This document shows, piece by piece, positions 7,018 through 15,009 of a DNA stretch of 33,430 nt (the stretch's first letter is position 1; every line of letters begins with the position of its first letter). The translations under genes were made by a program, and so were the position numbers. This DNA comes from Polyangiaceae bacterium (GTDB lineage Bacteria; Myxococcota_A; Polyangia; Polyangiales; Polyangiaceae): NCBI GenBank assembly GCA_016933275.1, contig JAFGBI010000385.1, positions 1 to 33,430 on the forward strand, in the 5' to 3' direction. The notes beneath the pieces were generated by a model, which ran no database searches, was not told the origin of the DNA, and saw only the letters and a program-made list of their open reading frames with translations.

Positions 7018-8558
7018 GTCGGACAGGCGTTGCGGGAGCCGGCGGGCCAGAGCATCGCCTCCAAGTCGCGGTGCTCGGGGCCGGGATCACGGGACTGGCG
7101 GCTGCGCATCGGCTGGCTCAGTCCGCCCCCGAGTTCGAGTTGACGGTGCTCGAGGGAGGACCCCGCCCGGGGGGAAACATCACCACCGAGCGCTGCGACG
7201 GCTACCTCCTCGACGGGGGTCCAGACTCGTTCGTACGCACGAAGCCCGAGGCACAGCGCCTCATCGCCGAGCTGGGTATGAGCGCCGACCTCATCTCACC
7301 GCGCGGGCGGCGGGTCTTCGTCGTCTGGCGCGGGGGACTCACCCCTCTTCCCGCCGGCATGTCGCTGGCTGTGCCCACCCGGATCGGGCCGATGTTGGCG
7401 ACCCCTCTCTTGAGCTGGGAGGGGAAGCTCCGGGCGCTTGGTGACCTGGTCCTGCCGAGTGGATATGGGCGCCCATCCGGCGAGGAGGAATCGATCGGTA
7501 GCTTCATCAGTCGGCGTTTCGGGCCGGAGGCAGCGACCGCGGTCGCTGCGCCCCTACTGGGCGGGATCTACGCGGGTGACATCGACGAGCTCAGCATCGA
7601 AGCAACGTTTCCGCAGCTTGCTTCGCTCGAAGCTCGCCATGGCAGCCTGATCCGTGGGCTATTAGCGGCCCAGCGGTCCGCGGTCGTGCGGTCCGCAGGG
7701 CCCTCCCCGGGCGGAGCCATGGGAGCACCCCTCGCACCGTCCGGTGCCAGGTTGGCCGAGGTCCTGCGTTGGCTGCGGCGGGCTGAGGATCACGCCCCGA
7801 GCCCGTTCCTCACGCTGCGCTCGGGGCTCGGGAGCCTCGTCGTCGCGCTGGCGGCGCGGCTGCCGGATGGTGCGTTGCGGACATCCGCTCCGGCCACCGC
7901 CATCGAGCCTCGAGATCGCGGCTTCTTGATCCGGCGGCGCGGTGGCGAGCCAATCCCGGCGGACGCCGTCATCGTGACGACGCCTGCGCACGTCGCTGCC
8001 CGCTTGGTTCCCGATTCTCGGCTGGCCCAAGAGCTCGTCGGCATTCCGTACGTGTCCACCGCCACCGTGTTCTTTGCGCTCGACGCACGGTCCCTGCGGC
8101 AGCCACTCGACGGAGTCGGGTTTATCGTGCCGCGTGGCGAGGCTCGCATCATGGCCGGCACCTGGGTGTCATCGAAATGGGAAGGCCGTGCGCCCCCAGG
8201 CGGCGTTCTCGTGCGCGCCTTCGTCGGCGGCGCACGCGATGGGACGATCCTCGCCGAGCACGACGACGATGAGCTGACGGCTCTGGCTTTCTCGGAGCTC
8301 GAGCGGCTCATGGGTCCGCTGGGGCATCCGCGTTTCCACCGTGTCTATCGGTACGCGGAGTCGAATCCCCAGCCGGTGGTGGGCCACCTGGGACGGCGTT
8401 CCCGAATTGCGGTCTTGCTTCGAGATCTCCCGGGGCTATTCGTCACCGGCGGTGCCCACGACGGCGTCGGGATCCCGGACTGCATTCGGCAGGGGGAGGC
8501 CGCCGCGCAGGCTGTCCTCGCGCACCTTCGTGGGGGCGAGTCGGCGCGGACCCGGTGA
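7014..8558 (+). CDS. hemG: Oxygen-dependent protoporphyrinogen oxidase
   Basis: Flavoprotein oxidising protoporphyrinogen IX to protoporphyrin IX, the penultimate step of heme synthesis (HemG/HemY type). 514 residues. The N-terminal FAD-binding dinucleotide fold is VAVLGAGITGLAAAHRL. The family-typical segments are GGPRPGGNITTERCDGYLLD, GPDSFVRTKPEA, PLLGGIYAGDIDELS and the C-terminal flavin-contact stretch LFVTGGAHDGVGIPDCIRQG. A short Ala/Gly/Pro-rich insertion (RSAGPSPGGAMGAPLAPSGA) lies in the middle. The start ATG overlaps the TPR gene stop by four bases. The DTW gene follows after 15 bases. No other heme gene is adjacent; the cobA-hemD fusion lies 23 kb away. Confidence 0.94.
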   Translation: MSRTGVAGAGGPEHRLQVAVLGAGITGLAAAHRLAQSAPEFELTVLEGGPRPGGNITTERCDGYLLDGGPDSFVRTKPEAQRLIAELGMSADLISPRGRRVFVVWRGGLTPLPAGMSLAVPTRIGPMLATPLLSWEGKLRALGDLVLPSGYGRPSGEEESIGSFISRRFGPEAATAVAAPLLGGIYAGDIDELSIEATFPQLASLEARHGSLIRGLLAAQRSAVVRSAGPSPGGAMGAPLAPSGARLAEVLRWLRRAEDHAPSPFLTLRSGLGSLVVALAARLPDGALRTSAPATAIEPRDRGFLIRRRGGEPIPADAVIVTTPAHVAARLVPDSRLAQELVGIPYVSTATVFFALDARSLRQPLDGVGFIVPRGEARIMAGTWVSSKWEGRAPPGGVLVRAFVGGARDGTILAEHDDDELTALAFSELERLMGPLGHPRFHRVYRYAESNPQPVVGHLGRRSRIAVLLRDLPGLFVTGGAHDGVGIPDCIRQGEAAAQAVLAHLRGGESARTR

Positions 8559-8573
8559 AAGGAACGGACCACC

Positions 8574-9233
8574 GTGCGATCCCGCACCGATCCCGCGCTC
8601 GCCGGCCGCTGCCCTCGCTGCTGGCTCGTGCGCGCGTACTGCATCTGCTCGGAGATTCCGACGCTGACAACCCCCGTCGAGATCGTGGTCGTGCGCCATC
8701 GCATCGAGGCCTGGCGGAGCTCGGGGACGGCGAGGCTCCTCGCCCTCGCCGTCCCCAGTGTTCGCCTGGTGGAATATGGTATCGACGTCGGGGTTGCGGA
8801 CGCAGAGCTCGCCGGCCTGATCGCCCTCGATCAAGCTGCGAGTGCGCTCCTTTTTCCGGACGGAGGCACCCTCATCACGACCGCACCCACGCCGCGCCGG
8901 CTGATTGTGCCTGACGGCACCTGGCGCGAGACCCGCCGGATGCTGCGTCGCCTCCCCTCAACCTGGGGTCTGTCACGGCGGACCCTCCCGCCTGACCAGC
9001 ATGTCGCACCCCTGCGCCTGCGGCGCGCTCCCGGAGCGGCCACCCGAAGTACCATCGAGGCCGTCGGCGATGCGCTGGCGCTCCTGGGCGATTCGGGCAC
9101 GGGCGACGCCCTCCGCCGCATCTTTCGTCGTTTCACCTTGGAGGGCCTTCGGGCGCGCGGGGCGCTCTACTACCGAACACTCCCGGGCGGAGATCTCGGC
9201 TCCGACGAGACGGGGCTCGTCCCGAAGGATTGA
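8574..9233 (+). CDS. DTW-domain tRNA-uridine aminocarboxypropyltransferase
   Basis: DTW-domain proteins (E. coli TapT/YfiP, human DTWD1/2) transfer the 3-amino-3-carboxypropyl group of S-adenosylmethionine to a tRNA uridine, forming acp3U. The 219-residue product has the N-terminal zinc cysteines C13, C16, C23 and C25 (CPRCWLVRAYCIC). Next comes the conserved EIVVVRHRIEAWRSSGTARL region, where most homologues have an HxxE pattern. The name-giving motif is LIVPDGTWRETRRML, with PDGTW in place of DTW, and the distal TIEAVGDALALLG helix follows. The start is GTG at 8574, preceded by AAAGGA. It closes the pcrA-TPR-hemG run. The exact modified position cannot be read from sequence. Confidence 0.9.
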   Translation: MRSRTDPALAGRCPRCWLVRAYCICSEIPTLTTPVEIVVVRHRIEAWRSSGTARLLALAVPSVRLVEYGIDVGVADAELAGLIALDQAASALLFPDGGTLITTAPTPRRLIVPDGTWRETRRMLRRLPSTWGLSRRTLPPDQHVAPLRLRRAPGAATRSTIEAVGDALALLGDSGTGDALRRIFRRFTLEGLRARGALYYRTLPGGDLGSDETGLVPKD

Positions 9234-9270
9234 CGCAACGACCTGTCCCCTGCGGCCCTCCCACCCGACA

Positions 9271-9289
9271 GCGGGGATCGACACCCCGC
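9271..9289. terminator. Hairpin between DTW gene and tRNA-Gln
   Basis: GCGGGG (9271-9276) pairs with CCCCGC (9284-9289) around a seven-base loop. It lies between two convergent units, the DTW gene (plus) and tRNA-Gln (minus), five bases past the tRNA CCA end. Neither side has a T-run, so its role as a bidirectional terminator is an inference from position. Confidence 0.4.
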
Positions 9290-9293
9290 AGGC

Positions 9294-9367
9294 TGGTTCC
9301 GGCGCATGGATTCGAACCATGATTCAGGGATTCAAAGTCCCTTGTCCTGCCTTTAGACGACGCCGGA
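9294..9367 (-). tRNA. tRNA-Gln (anticodon TTG)
   Basis: Read on the minus strand, the 74-base gene folds as a full cloverleaf. The seven-base-pair acceptor TCCGGCG/CGCCGGA is perfect. The D arm is GTCT...GGAC. The anticodon stem AGGGA/TCCCT holds loop CTTTGAA with anticodon TTG at 9335-9333, which reads CAA. The T arm is CATGG-TTCGAAT-CCATG, the discriminator is A, and CCA is encoded at 9296-9294. The variable loop is short (GAAT). Confidence 0.97.
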
Positions 9368-9523
9368 AGGAAGCGGCCGGACCATAGCACCTGATCCAGG
9401 GCGCTGCCCTGGCCCTTCCACCCGGCGCTCCGGAACTCGCCCAAACCATGGCCGGGCCGCCACCCACCTGCTTCTCGGCGTCCGGCCCGGGAACCCTCCC
9501 CTGGATCCGGGTGTCCGCCGCCC

Positions 9524-10237
9524 GTGTCAGGTAGCACCGTCCGCCCGCCTGCTCGCGGTCGGGGATCGGAGCGCGCGGACCGCGACGCCGAGACGTATCC
9601 GATCTACGGTAGGTGTCCCTGGTGGGACGTGCCCGAGTCGCCTGACAACGCCGAACTGAGGTTCGTCGAGCGCCTGAGGGCGCGTGATGAGCGCGCGTTC
9701 AACGAGCTCGTCCAAGCCTACGAAGGCCGGGTCTTCCGTCTGGTCTTTCGCATGGTTGGACGGAGGTCCGAGGCCGAAGACATGGCGCAGGAGGTCTTCG
9801 TCCAGGTCTTCAAGGCGATCGGGCAGTTTCGAGGTGAGTCGAAGCTCAGCACCTGGATCTATCGAATCGCGACCAACCTCTGCAAAAACCGTGTCAAGTA
9901 CCTGACGCGGCGCCACGAGGGTTCGCAGACCGAGCTAGAGCCCATGGCGGAGCGGGCCCCGCTGGAGGATGCCAAGGGAGTGACCTTCGGGGACGTGGCC
10001 CGGCCCGACCAGCTCGTGGAGGGCTTTCAGCTCGAATCCATCGTGCACCGCTGCATCGCCGAGCTCGAGCCGGACTTCCGCGAGGCGCTCATCCTGCGTG
10101 ACGTCGAGGATCTATCCTATGAGGAGATCGCCGAAATCACGGGGCTTCCGGACGGCACCGTGAAGAGCCGGATCCACCGCGCTCGCGCGATGCTCAAGAG
10201 CGCAGTGGAGTCTGCCATGGGAGAACGGATCGGATGA
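9524..10237 (+). CDS. ECF (sigma-70 family, RpoE-type) RNA polymerase sigma factor
   Basis: Directs RNA polymerase to a specific promoter set. The product is up to 237 residues. Region 2 runs from ELRFVERLRARDERAFNELV through GRRSEAEDMAQEVFVQVFKAI to STWIYRIATNLCKNRVKY. Region 4 (DFREALILRDVEDLSYEEIA, then EITGLPDGTVKSRIHRARAML) is a clear helix-turn-helix. There is no region 1 or 3, as in ECF factors. The frame starts with GTG at 9524, but the first about 40 residues are atypical; an in-frame GTG at 9629 (VPESPDNAELRFVERL) would give a more usual length. It overlaps the next gene by ATGA (10234-10237), the arrangement common for sigma/anti-sigma pairs. Confidence 0.93.
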   Translation: MSGSTVRPPARGRGSERADRDAETYPIYGRCPWWDVPESPDNAELRFVERLRARDERAFNELVQAYEGRVFRLVFRMVGRRSEAEDMAQEVFVQVFKAIGQFRGESKLSTWIYRIATNLCKNRVKYLTRRHEGSQTELEPMAERAPLEDAKGVTFGDVARPDQLVEGFQLESIVHRCIAELEPDFREALILRDVEDLSYEEIAEITGLPDGTVKSRIHRARAMLKSAVESAMGERIG

Positions 10238-10824
10238 CCAAAGAGGACGAAGTGGGTCGCGCTCGGCCCGACCACCTCGACGTCGGTGGGGAGGGTTCGT
10301 CTCGCGAAGCCGCGGGCAGTTCCAGTAGAGATACAGGTGCCGCCCCGGTCGTCCCAAGCGCGACCGGCGCCGATGGAGCGGCGTTCGCGTCGATCGCCGA
10401 TGCCGTCTCCGTAGCCGGTACCGCGGCCGCATCCGTAGGCGCCGAGGAAGCGGCGTCCGCGTCGACCGCCGACGACGGACCGGGCAACCTCACGACTCCA
10501 TCGGCCGCCGACCGATCCTCTCCGGATGCCGCCGACGAAGGGGCCGATCTGCGCCACCTCTTGCGCGGTGCGTTGCTGCGCGAGGAGCCGGAACCACCGG
10601 ATGTTCTTCGGGGCGTGCAGCGGAAGATCCGGACGCGCAGTGGTGGCAAATTCTTCTCGGACGGTTGGAGTACCGAGCGCCAGCCGCCGACCCAGACCTA
10701 CCTCGTGACGACCCTAGTCATGCTGGCGGTGATCATCGCCATCTGGGTGGTCCTCTACCCCATCTCGGGCTCTCCCAAGATCGTTGAGCCACCCCCGCCC
10801 ATCAACGTGCTCCCACCACAATGA
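10234..10824 (+). CDS. Single-span membrane protein, candidate regulator of the adjacent sigma factor
   Basis: Not recognised as a named family. 196 residues. A long low-complexity Ala/Ser/Asp-rich N-terminus (about 1-105) is followed by a short charged helical block (LRHLLRGALLREEPEPPDVL, then RGVQRKIRTRSGGKFFSDGW). One transmembrane helix follows (about YLVTTLVMLAVIIAIWVV, 156-173) and then a short Pro-rich tail. Start-stop overlap with the sigma gene suggests coupled translation. By position it could be an anti-sigma factor, but the HxxxCxxC zinc motif of the common anti-sigma domain is missing. Inside the low-complexity part, 10372-10400 is repeated with few changes at 10444-10472, a 72-base (24-codon) period. 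Confidence 0.75.
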   Translation: MTKEDEVGRARPDHLDVGGEGSSREAAGSSSRDTGAAPVVPSATGADGAAFASIADAVSVAGTAAASVGAEEAASASTADDGPGNLTTPSAADRSSPDAADEGADLRHLLRGALLREEPEPPDVLRGVQRKIRTRSGGKFFSDGWSTERQPPTQTYLVTTLVMLAVIIAIWVVLYPISGSPKIVEPPPPINVLPPQ

Positions 10825-10887
10825 CGGGAGAAACTCCTCGAAACCACCACCCCGAGCGGTCGGTTGGAGCGCCGGGTCGCACACCGG

Positions 10888-11661
10888 CTATTCGATCCAC
10901 CGGGCGAGCACGCAGGTCACGTTGTCAGGACCGCCAGCCACGTTGGCCGCGTCGATCAGGCGGCTGGCGGCGGTGGACAGATCAGGAGATTGGTGGGTGA
11001 GGCGAAGGATGTCCTCATCGGGCACGGGGCCTGACAGCCCGTCTGTGCAGAGGACCATCGTGTCCCCAGCACGCGGTAGCTCGAACCGGGTGTCCACCTT
11101 GACGGTGTCCTTCATCCCGAGGGCGCGCACGATCACGTTCTTGTGCGGGAAGTTAGCGATCTCCTCTTCGGTGAGGTGCTTCATCTTCTTGTAGTCGTTG
11201 AGGAGGGAGTGATCCTCGGTCAACTGCTCGATCTTCGAGTCGCGGATGCGATAGACGCGGCTGTCGCCCACGTGAGCGACATAGACCCCATCCTCCACCG
11301 CGAACAGGGACACCAACGTGGTTCCCATTCCCCGTTGCTTGGTGTTGCGTTGGGCCGCCTCGTAGATGCGGAGATTGCAGAGCTTGATCCCCGTGATGAG
11401 TCGGTTCTCCTCGTAGCCCTTGCTGCGATCCATCTTGTAGGGCCAGGTGCGCTCGGGGTCCTCGGAGGTGGCCGCGAAGAACTCCTGCAGGGTGTCCACC
11501 GCCATCTTCGACGCCACTTCGCCGGAGGCGTGTCCCCCCATTCCATCCGCGACCACATACAGGCCAAACTCGGCGAAGATCGCGAAATTGTCCTCGTTGT
11601 GGTTCCGCTTGCGGCCCACGTCGGTCTGGCCCGCGACCTCGATCCGCAAAGGTCTCGACAC
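10888..11661 (-). CDS. PP2C-family serine/threonine protein phosphatase
   Basis: Metal-dependent phosphatase that removes phosphate from Ser/Thr of proteins, usually opposing Hanks-type kinases. 257 residues with the complete PP2C motif set: RNHNEDNF (metal Asp), VVADGMGGHASGEVAS, RGMGTTLV, AHVGDSRVYRI, LTEDHSL, VLCTDGLSG and GGPDNVTCVL. All metal-binding aspartates are present, so it should be active. There is no membrane segment, so it is cytoplasmic. The start is GTG at 11661. No kinase is in the window. It is convergent with the sigma/membrane-protein pair (63 bases between the stop codons) and 191 bases downstream of the HtrA-like gene. Confidence 0.95.
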   Translation of the reverse strand: MSRPLRIEVAGQTDVGRKRNHNEDNFAIFAEFGLYVVADGMGGHASGEVASKMAVDTLQEFFAATSEDPERTWPYKMDRSKGYEENRLITGIKLCNLRIYEAAQRNTKQRGMGTTLVSLFAVEDGVYVAHVGDSRVYRIRDSKIEQLTEDHSLLNDYKKMKHLTEEEIANFPHKNVIVRALGMKDTVKVDTRFELPRAGDTMVLCTDGLSGPVPDEDILRLTHQSPDLSTAASRLIDAANVAGGPDNVTCVLARWIE

Positions 11662-11852
11662 GTTCAGTAGTTCCCCGACGAGAAAAGCTGCCTCATACTC
11701 GTCCTCACCGGGCGTCCTGTCAATCTCGGCCCATCGCGGCCGGCCGGAATCTCAACTACGAAACCGCGGCCCCTGGCCTGGCACGGCCACCCGACCCCAG
11801 CCTTGGCGGCGCTCGGTACGGGATCCCGCGAGCGGCTCGTTCGCCTCTCGGT

Positions 11853-13049
11853 CTATTTGCGCGATGGTGGGGTCCTGGGGGCGATAGCCTTCGGCGTAGG
11901 TGTCGCGGGTCTGCCGGTGGGGGTTGGACGCAGCGTCAGCGTCACCTGCCGGAATTTTCCATCACCAAAGAGGAGGACGTTGACGGACGCGCCAACCGCA
12001 CGTCCGTTGACCTCGGTGGCCAGCACCTCAGGGGTGATGACCGGCCTGCCATCCACCGCGACAACCAGATCACCCTTCGTCGTTCCCTCGGTCCCCTTGA
12101 GTCCGGCCGCCGCAGCGGGGCTCTGGGGATGGACGGACAGCACCTCCACTCCCCGGACGACCCCGGTGTCCTTGGCAACTCCCTGGATCCCCAGCCACGG
12201 GGCTGGTGGTACTGCGCTTGCGGGCGCGGTCCGGAGGAACGCCTTGATCGCGGAGACCGGCACCCCGTAGGGCACGGTGACGCAGCTCCCGTCCGGCGCA
12301 GGGGCACAAGCTCGTGCGACCACCGCGACCACGTCACCATTGGAGTCCACGATGGGGCTGCCCACGTCCGAGTCCTTGAAGCGGCTGGCCATTTCCAGGG
12401 CGTCACGCAGCACCTCGCTGTCACCACCAACGAGCGAACGCTCGCCCTTCACGATGGTGCGGGTGAGCACCAGCTTGGACCCCGCGAGGCTGAACGCTCT
12501 GAGGTTCGAACCCTCACCCGTTGCCGAGCGCCGGGACGCTTTCAATCCATCCTGCCAACGCCCATTCTGTGGAACGAGGAGGGCCAGGTCCCACGCCCGA
12601 TCGGTGTGGCCCACGCGGACGCGGGATACACTGCCATCGGCGAAGCGAGCGTCCACGTCGTTGCCGTTTCCGAGGGGAGAGAGGGCCGTGAGGACGCGAC
12701 CGTCGCCGCGGAGGACGGCGCCCACACCCACGGGCTTTCCGTTCCTCTCCAGAACCACCACGCCCATGCGAGCGCGATCGAGGGGATTCTCGTTCTGATC
12801 GGGGGCCACCTCGCCATCGACGGCGGGGTCCGTCGCTGCCGCGATGGCACGGGCGGCCTGGTTGGCGGCGCGCGTCGCGTCGGCGTTCGAAGTGGCGGAC
12901 TGGGCGGGGCGCGGTGGATCCGCGAAGGCGGAGGTTGCCACTGCGGCGATCGCCGCCACCCCCGCTGCCCCAATGAGTCGTCGGAGCATCACCCCAGCAG
13001 TGTAGCTTCTTATCGTTGCCCCGACATGCGCGCCCTCGATCGTACTCAT
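11853..13049 (-). CDS. HtrA-like trypsin-fold/PDZ protein lacking catalytic residues
   Basis: 398 residues. It is an exported protein: the hydrophobic signal segment LIGAAGVAAIAAVATSAFA lies at about 25-43, with cleavage likely after AFA. A trypsin-like domain (about 93-275) is followed by a PDZ domain (about 280-372: GVEVLSVHPQSPAAAAGLKG, DLVVAVDGRPV). Aligned with HtrA/DegP, the catalytic His position (TNNHV) is TALSPL, giving Ser124. Asp154 is kept (WDLALL). The nucleophile motif GNSGGP reads SDVGSP, giving Val229 in place of Ser. It is therefore predicted to be inactive as a protease, perhaps a binding or sensor protein. The ATG at 13049 has a perfect AGGAGG five bases upstream; an ATG at 12989 would give a more standard signal peptide. 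Confidence 0.88.
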   Translation of the reverse strand: MSTIEGAHVGATIRSYTAGVMLRRLIGAAGVAAIAAVATSAFADPPRPAQSATSNADATRAANQAARAIAAATDPAVDGEVAPDQNENPLDRARMGVVVLERNGKPVGVGAVLRGDGRVLTALSPLGNGNDVDARFADGSVSRVRVGHTDRAWDLALLVPQNGRWQDGLKASRRSATGEGSNLRAFSLAGSKLVLTRTIVKGERSLVGGDSEVLRDALEMASRFKDSDVGSPIVDSNGDVVAVVARACAPAPDGSCVTVPYGVPVSAIKAFLRTAPASAVPPAPWLGIQGVAKDTGVVRGVEVLSVHPQSPAAAAGLKGTEGTTKGDLVVAVDGRPVITPEVLATEVNGRAVGASVNVLLFGDGKFRQVTLTLRPTPTGRPATPTPKAIAPRTPPSRK

Positions 13050-13054
13050 CGATT

Positions 13055-13060
13055 CCTCCT
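13055..13060 (-). promoter_or_regulatory. Shine-Dalgarno AGGAGG deciding the HtrA-like start
   Basis: On the minus strand AGGAGG (13060-13055) is followed by AATCG and then ATG at 13049. It is the strongest ribosome-binding site noticed in this window. It favours the 398-residue form with 20 extra residues before the methionine (12989) that would otherwise look like the natural signal-peptide start. Confidence 0.75.
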
Positions 13061-13278
13061 GTGAAGCTCGCTGACAGCCGCCTCGCTACCCCATGCAAGA
13101 CTCTTGCCGATCTGTCGCGCAGAAGGTTGTTGCGGTCGGGGCTGGGGTCCGAGGCGGGCCATCCGAGCCAGAGTGCCCGGACCGGAGCCACACGTTCACG
13201 CAGTCGCGCCAACCAGCCCAGAATGGCAGCGCGGGTGGAATCGGCCGTCTCGAGCCGCCCCGCACCAGTCCGTCCAGG

Positions 13279-13956
13279 TTATTTTCGCCTGAGCTCGCGG
13301 ACACCCCCTGACCCAGCGACGAGGACCAAGTCCGCTCGACCGAGGAAGAGGCCCGTTTCTACCACCCCCGGGATGGCCCGGATATTCCCGTCGAGCGAAC
13401 GCGGGTCCTCGATCGGTCCGGTCTGGACGTCGTAGATGAGCCCGCCTGTGTCGGTCCTGAACGGTTGACCACCGATTCTGCGCAGCTCGACCCTCCCGAA
13501 GCGGGCAAGGGCCGCGGCGGTGTTGTGGTGGCCGAACGCCAAGACCTCGACAGGGATGGGGAATTTCTCTCCCAACGCGGCCACGATCTTGGTCTCGTCG
13601 ACGATTACCACGTTCATGCGCGCGGCTTCGTTCACCACCTTCTCGCGGGTGTGACACCCGCCCCCACCCTTGATGAGGTCAAGCTCCGGAGACACCTCGT
13701 CGGCCCCATCCACGTTCACCTCGATGGGCCAGGGGCCCGCCTCGGTGAGCAGGGGGATGCCCAGCACCTCCGCGAGGTCCCGGCTTTCCATGCTGGTGGG
13801 AACGCCGATCAGGTGCCGTCCCGCCCGGACCAGCTCGGAAACCCCCTCGACGAATAGGCGGGCGGTGGAGCCCGAACCGAGCCCGATGACGCCCTGTTCC
13901 GGCAGGTGGGCCAGGGCACTACGGGCGGCAATTCGTTTGGCGTCGGTTTGGTCCAT
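13279..13956 (-). CDS. rpiA: Ribose-5-phosphate isomerase A
   Basis: Interconverts ribose 5-phosphate and ribulose 5-phosphate in the non-oxidative pentose phosphate pathway. 225 residues with the phosphate-binding loop IGLGSGSTARLF, GVPTSMESR, the active-site motif NVDGADEVSPELDLIKGGGG with TREKVV carrying the catalytic Glu, and the distal GHHNTAAAL and IPGVVETGLFLGRADLVLVA segments. The length matches the family. The start is ATG at 13956. It lies 229 bases upstream of the HtrA-like gene and 61 bases after mutM on the same strand, so the minus-strand block could be one transcription unit. Confidence 0.97.
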   Translation of the reverse strand: MDQTDAKRIAARSALAHLPEQGVIGLGSGSTARLFVEGVSELVRAGRHLIGVPTSMESRDLAEVLGIPLLTEAGPWPIEVNVDGADEVSPELDLIKGGGGCHTREKVVNEAARMNVVIVDETKIVAALGEKFPIPVEVLAFGHHNTAAALARFGRVELRRIGGQPFRTDTGGLIYDVQTGPIEDPRSLDGNIRAIPGVVETGLFLGRADLVLVAGSGGVRELRRK

Positions 13957-14017
13957 CGGGGCCGGGGAAGATCCCCAATGGGTGGCAGACCGTCAAGGCT
14001 CGACGCGACGAAATCGG

Positions 14018-14890
14018 TCAACGTTGGCAACGCGGGCAGAAGTGGGTCGACCGACCCCTGACCACGATCCGCATGAGGACGGTGCCACAGATGAGGCACG
14101 GCATCCCCGCTCGTTGGTAGACCCGCAAGTTGGCCGAGAACCCGCCATCGGTCCCGTCGGGCGCCACGAAATCGCTGATACTGGTGCCACCGCGATCGAT
14201 GGCCTCGAGCAGGATCCCTTGGATGGAGGCGAGCAGAGCCAAGGCTGCCGGGTGCGACAGTTGGGTTCCGGATCGGAGGGGGTGCAAGCGAGCTCGGAAG
14301 AGCGCCTCGTCCGCGTAGATGTTGCCCACGCCCGCCAGCAGCGACTGGTCGAGGAGGAGTGCCTTGAGCGGTGCCCGCCGCCGCTGGATGACCGCGCAGA
14401 ATGCCGCGGGATCCACCACGAGCGCGTCCAGCCCCAGCTTCGCGAGGCGAGGGCTCACCGCTCCCGGTGCCAGCCACTCGACCCGGCCGAATCGCCGCGG
14501 GTCTCGAAACCAGACCTCCTCGCCGAGATCGCGGAAGCCGAGGCGTAGATGGGTGTGTCGGTCGCCGGCGAACCGCCAGGGGTCAGTCGCCATGGGATGG
14601 CGATCGGAGACCCGAAAGAGGCGTGGGCTTCGCGCGGAGGCGCTCACCAGCTGTCCTGTCATGCCGAGGTGCAGGAGGAGCCGGGAACCATCGTCGAGCC
14701 CACCGATGAGGTATTTCCCGTGCCGTCCGAGTTCGGTCACCCGACGACCGACCAGCCGCCGCCGGAGGGTCGCGGGGGGTGTCAGGAAGAACCCTGACGG
14801 CTTGGTCGTTTCCACCGTGGCGATTTCGCGGTCGACCAGGAGAGGCGCCACGCGGCGCCGCGTCACCTCGACCTCCGGCAGCTCGGGCAC
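14018..14890 (-). CDS. mutM: Formamidopyrimidine-DNA glycosylase (Fpg/MutM)
   Basis: Bifunctional DNA glycosylase/AP lyase that removes 8-oxoguanine and ring-opened purines. The frame is open to 15010, but the start is fixed at GTG 14890. Fpg enzymes need Pro2 and Glu3 at the processed N-terminus, and only this start gives (V/M)PELPEVEV. The product is 290 residues. Visible features are GRHGKYLI with the conserved lysine, LLLHLGMTGQL, RFGRVEWL, LLAGVGNIYADEALFRARLHPL with the helix-two-turn-helix, and the C-terminal zinc finger CLICG...GRSTHFCPRCQ. It is divergent from the dehydrogenase at 15010, with 119 bases between. Confidence 0.96.
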   Translation of the reverse strand: MPELPEVEVTRRRVAPLLVDREIATVETTKPSGFFLTPPATLRRRLVGRRVTELGRHGKYLIGGLDDGSRLLLHLGMTGQLVSASARSPRLFRVSDRHPMATDPWRFAGDRHTHLRLGFRDLGEEVWFRDPRRFGRVEWLAPGAVSPRLAKLGLDALVVDPAAFCAVIQRRRAPLKALLLDQSLLAGVGNIYADEALFRARLHPLRSGTQLSHPAALALLASIQGILLEAIDRGGTSISDFVAPDGTDGGFSANLRVYQRAGMPCLICGTVLMRIVVRGRSTHFCPRCQR

Positions 14891-15009
14891 GCCGGGCACG
14901 GTAGCGCCCCCGCCCAAGCCCGTCACGGTTGCCCCGGCTGGCCGCGTGGACGGATGGCTTCGGATGGCTCCCGTGTGGTAGACGCCATTGTTCGATCCCG
15001 CTCCATCCA

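Noticed and set aside
9396..9412. Perfect hairpin CCAGGGC-GCT-GCCCTGG between tRNA-Gln and the sigma gene
   Set aside because: A seven-base GC stem of this kind is frequent by chance at this GC content. It lies upstream of both flanking genes, so it is not a terminator for either.
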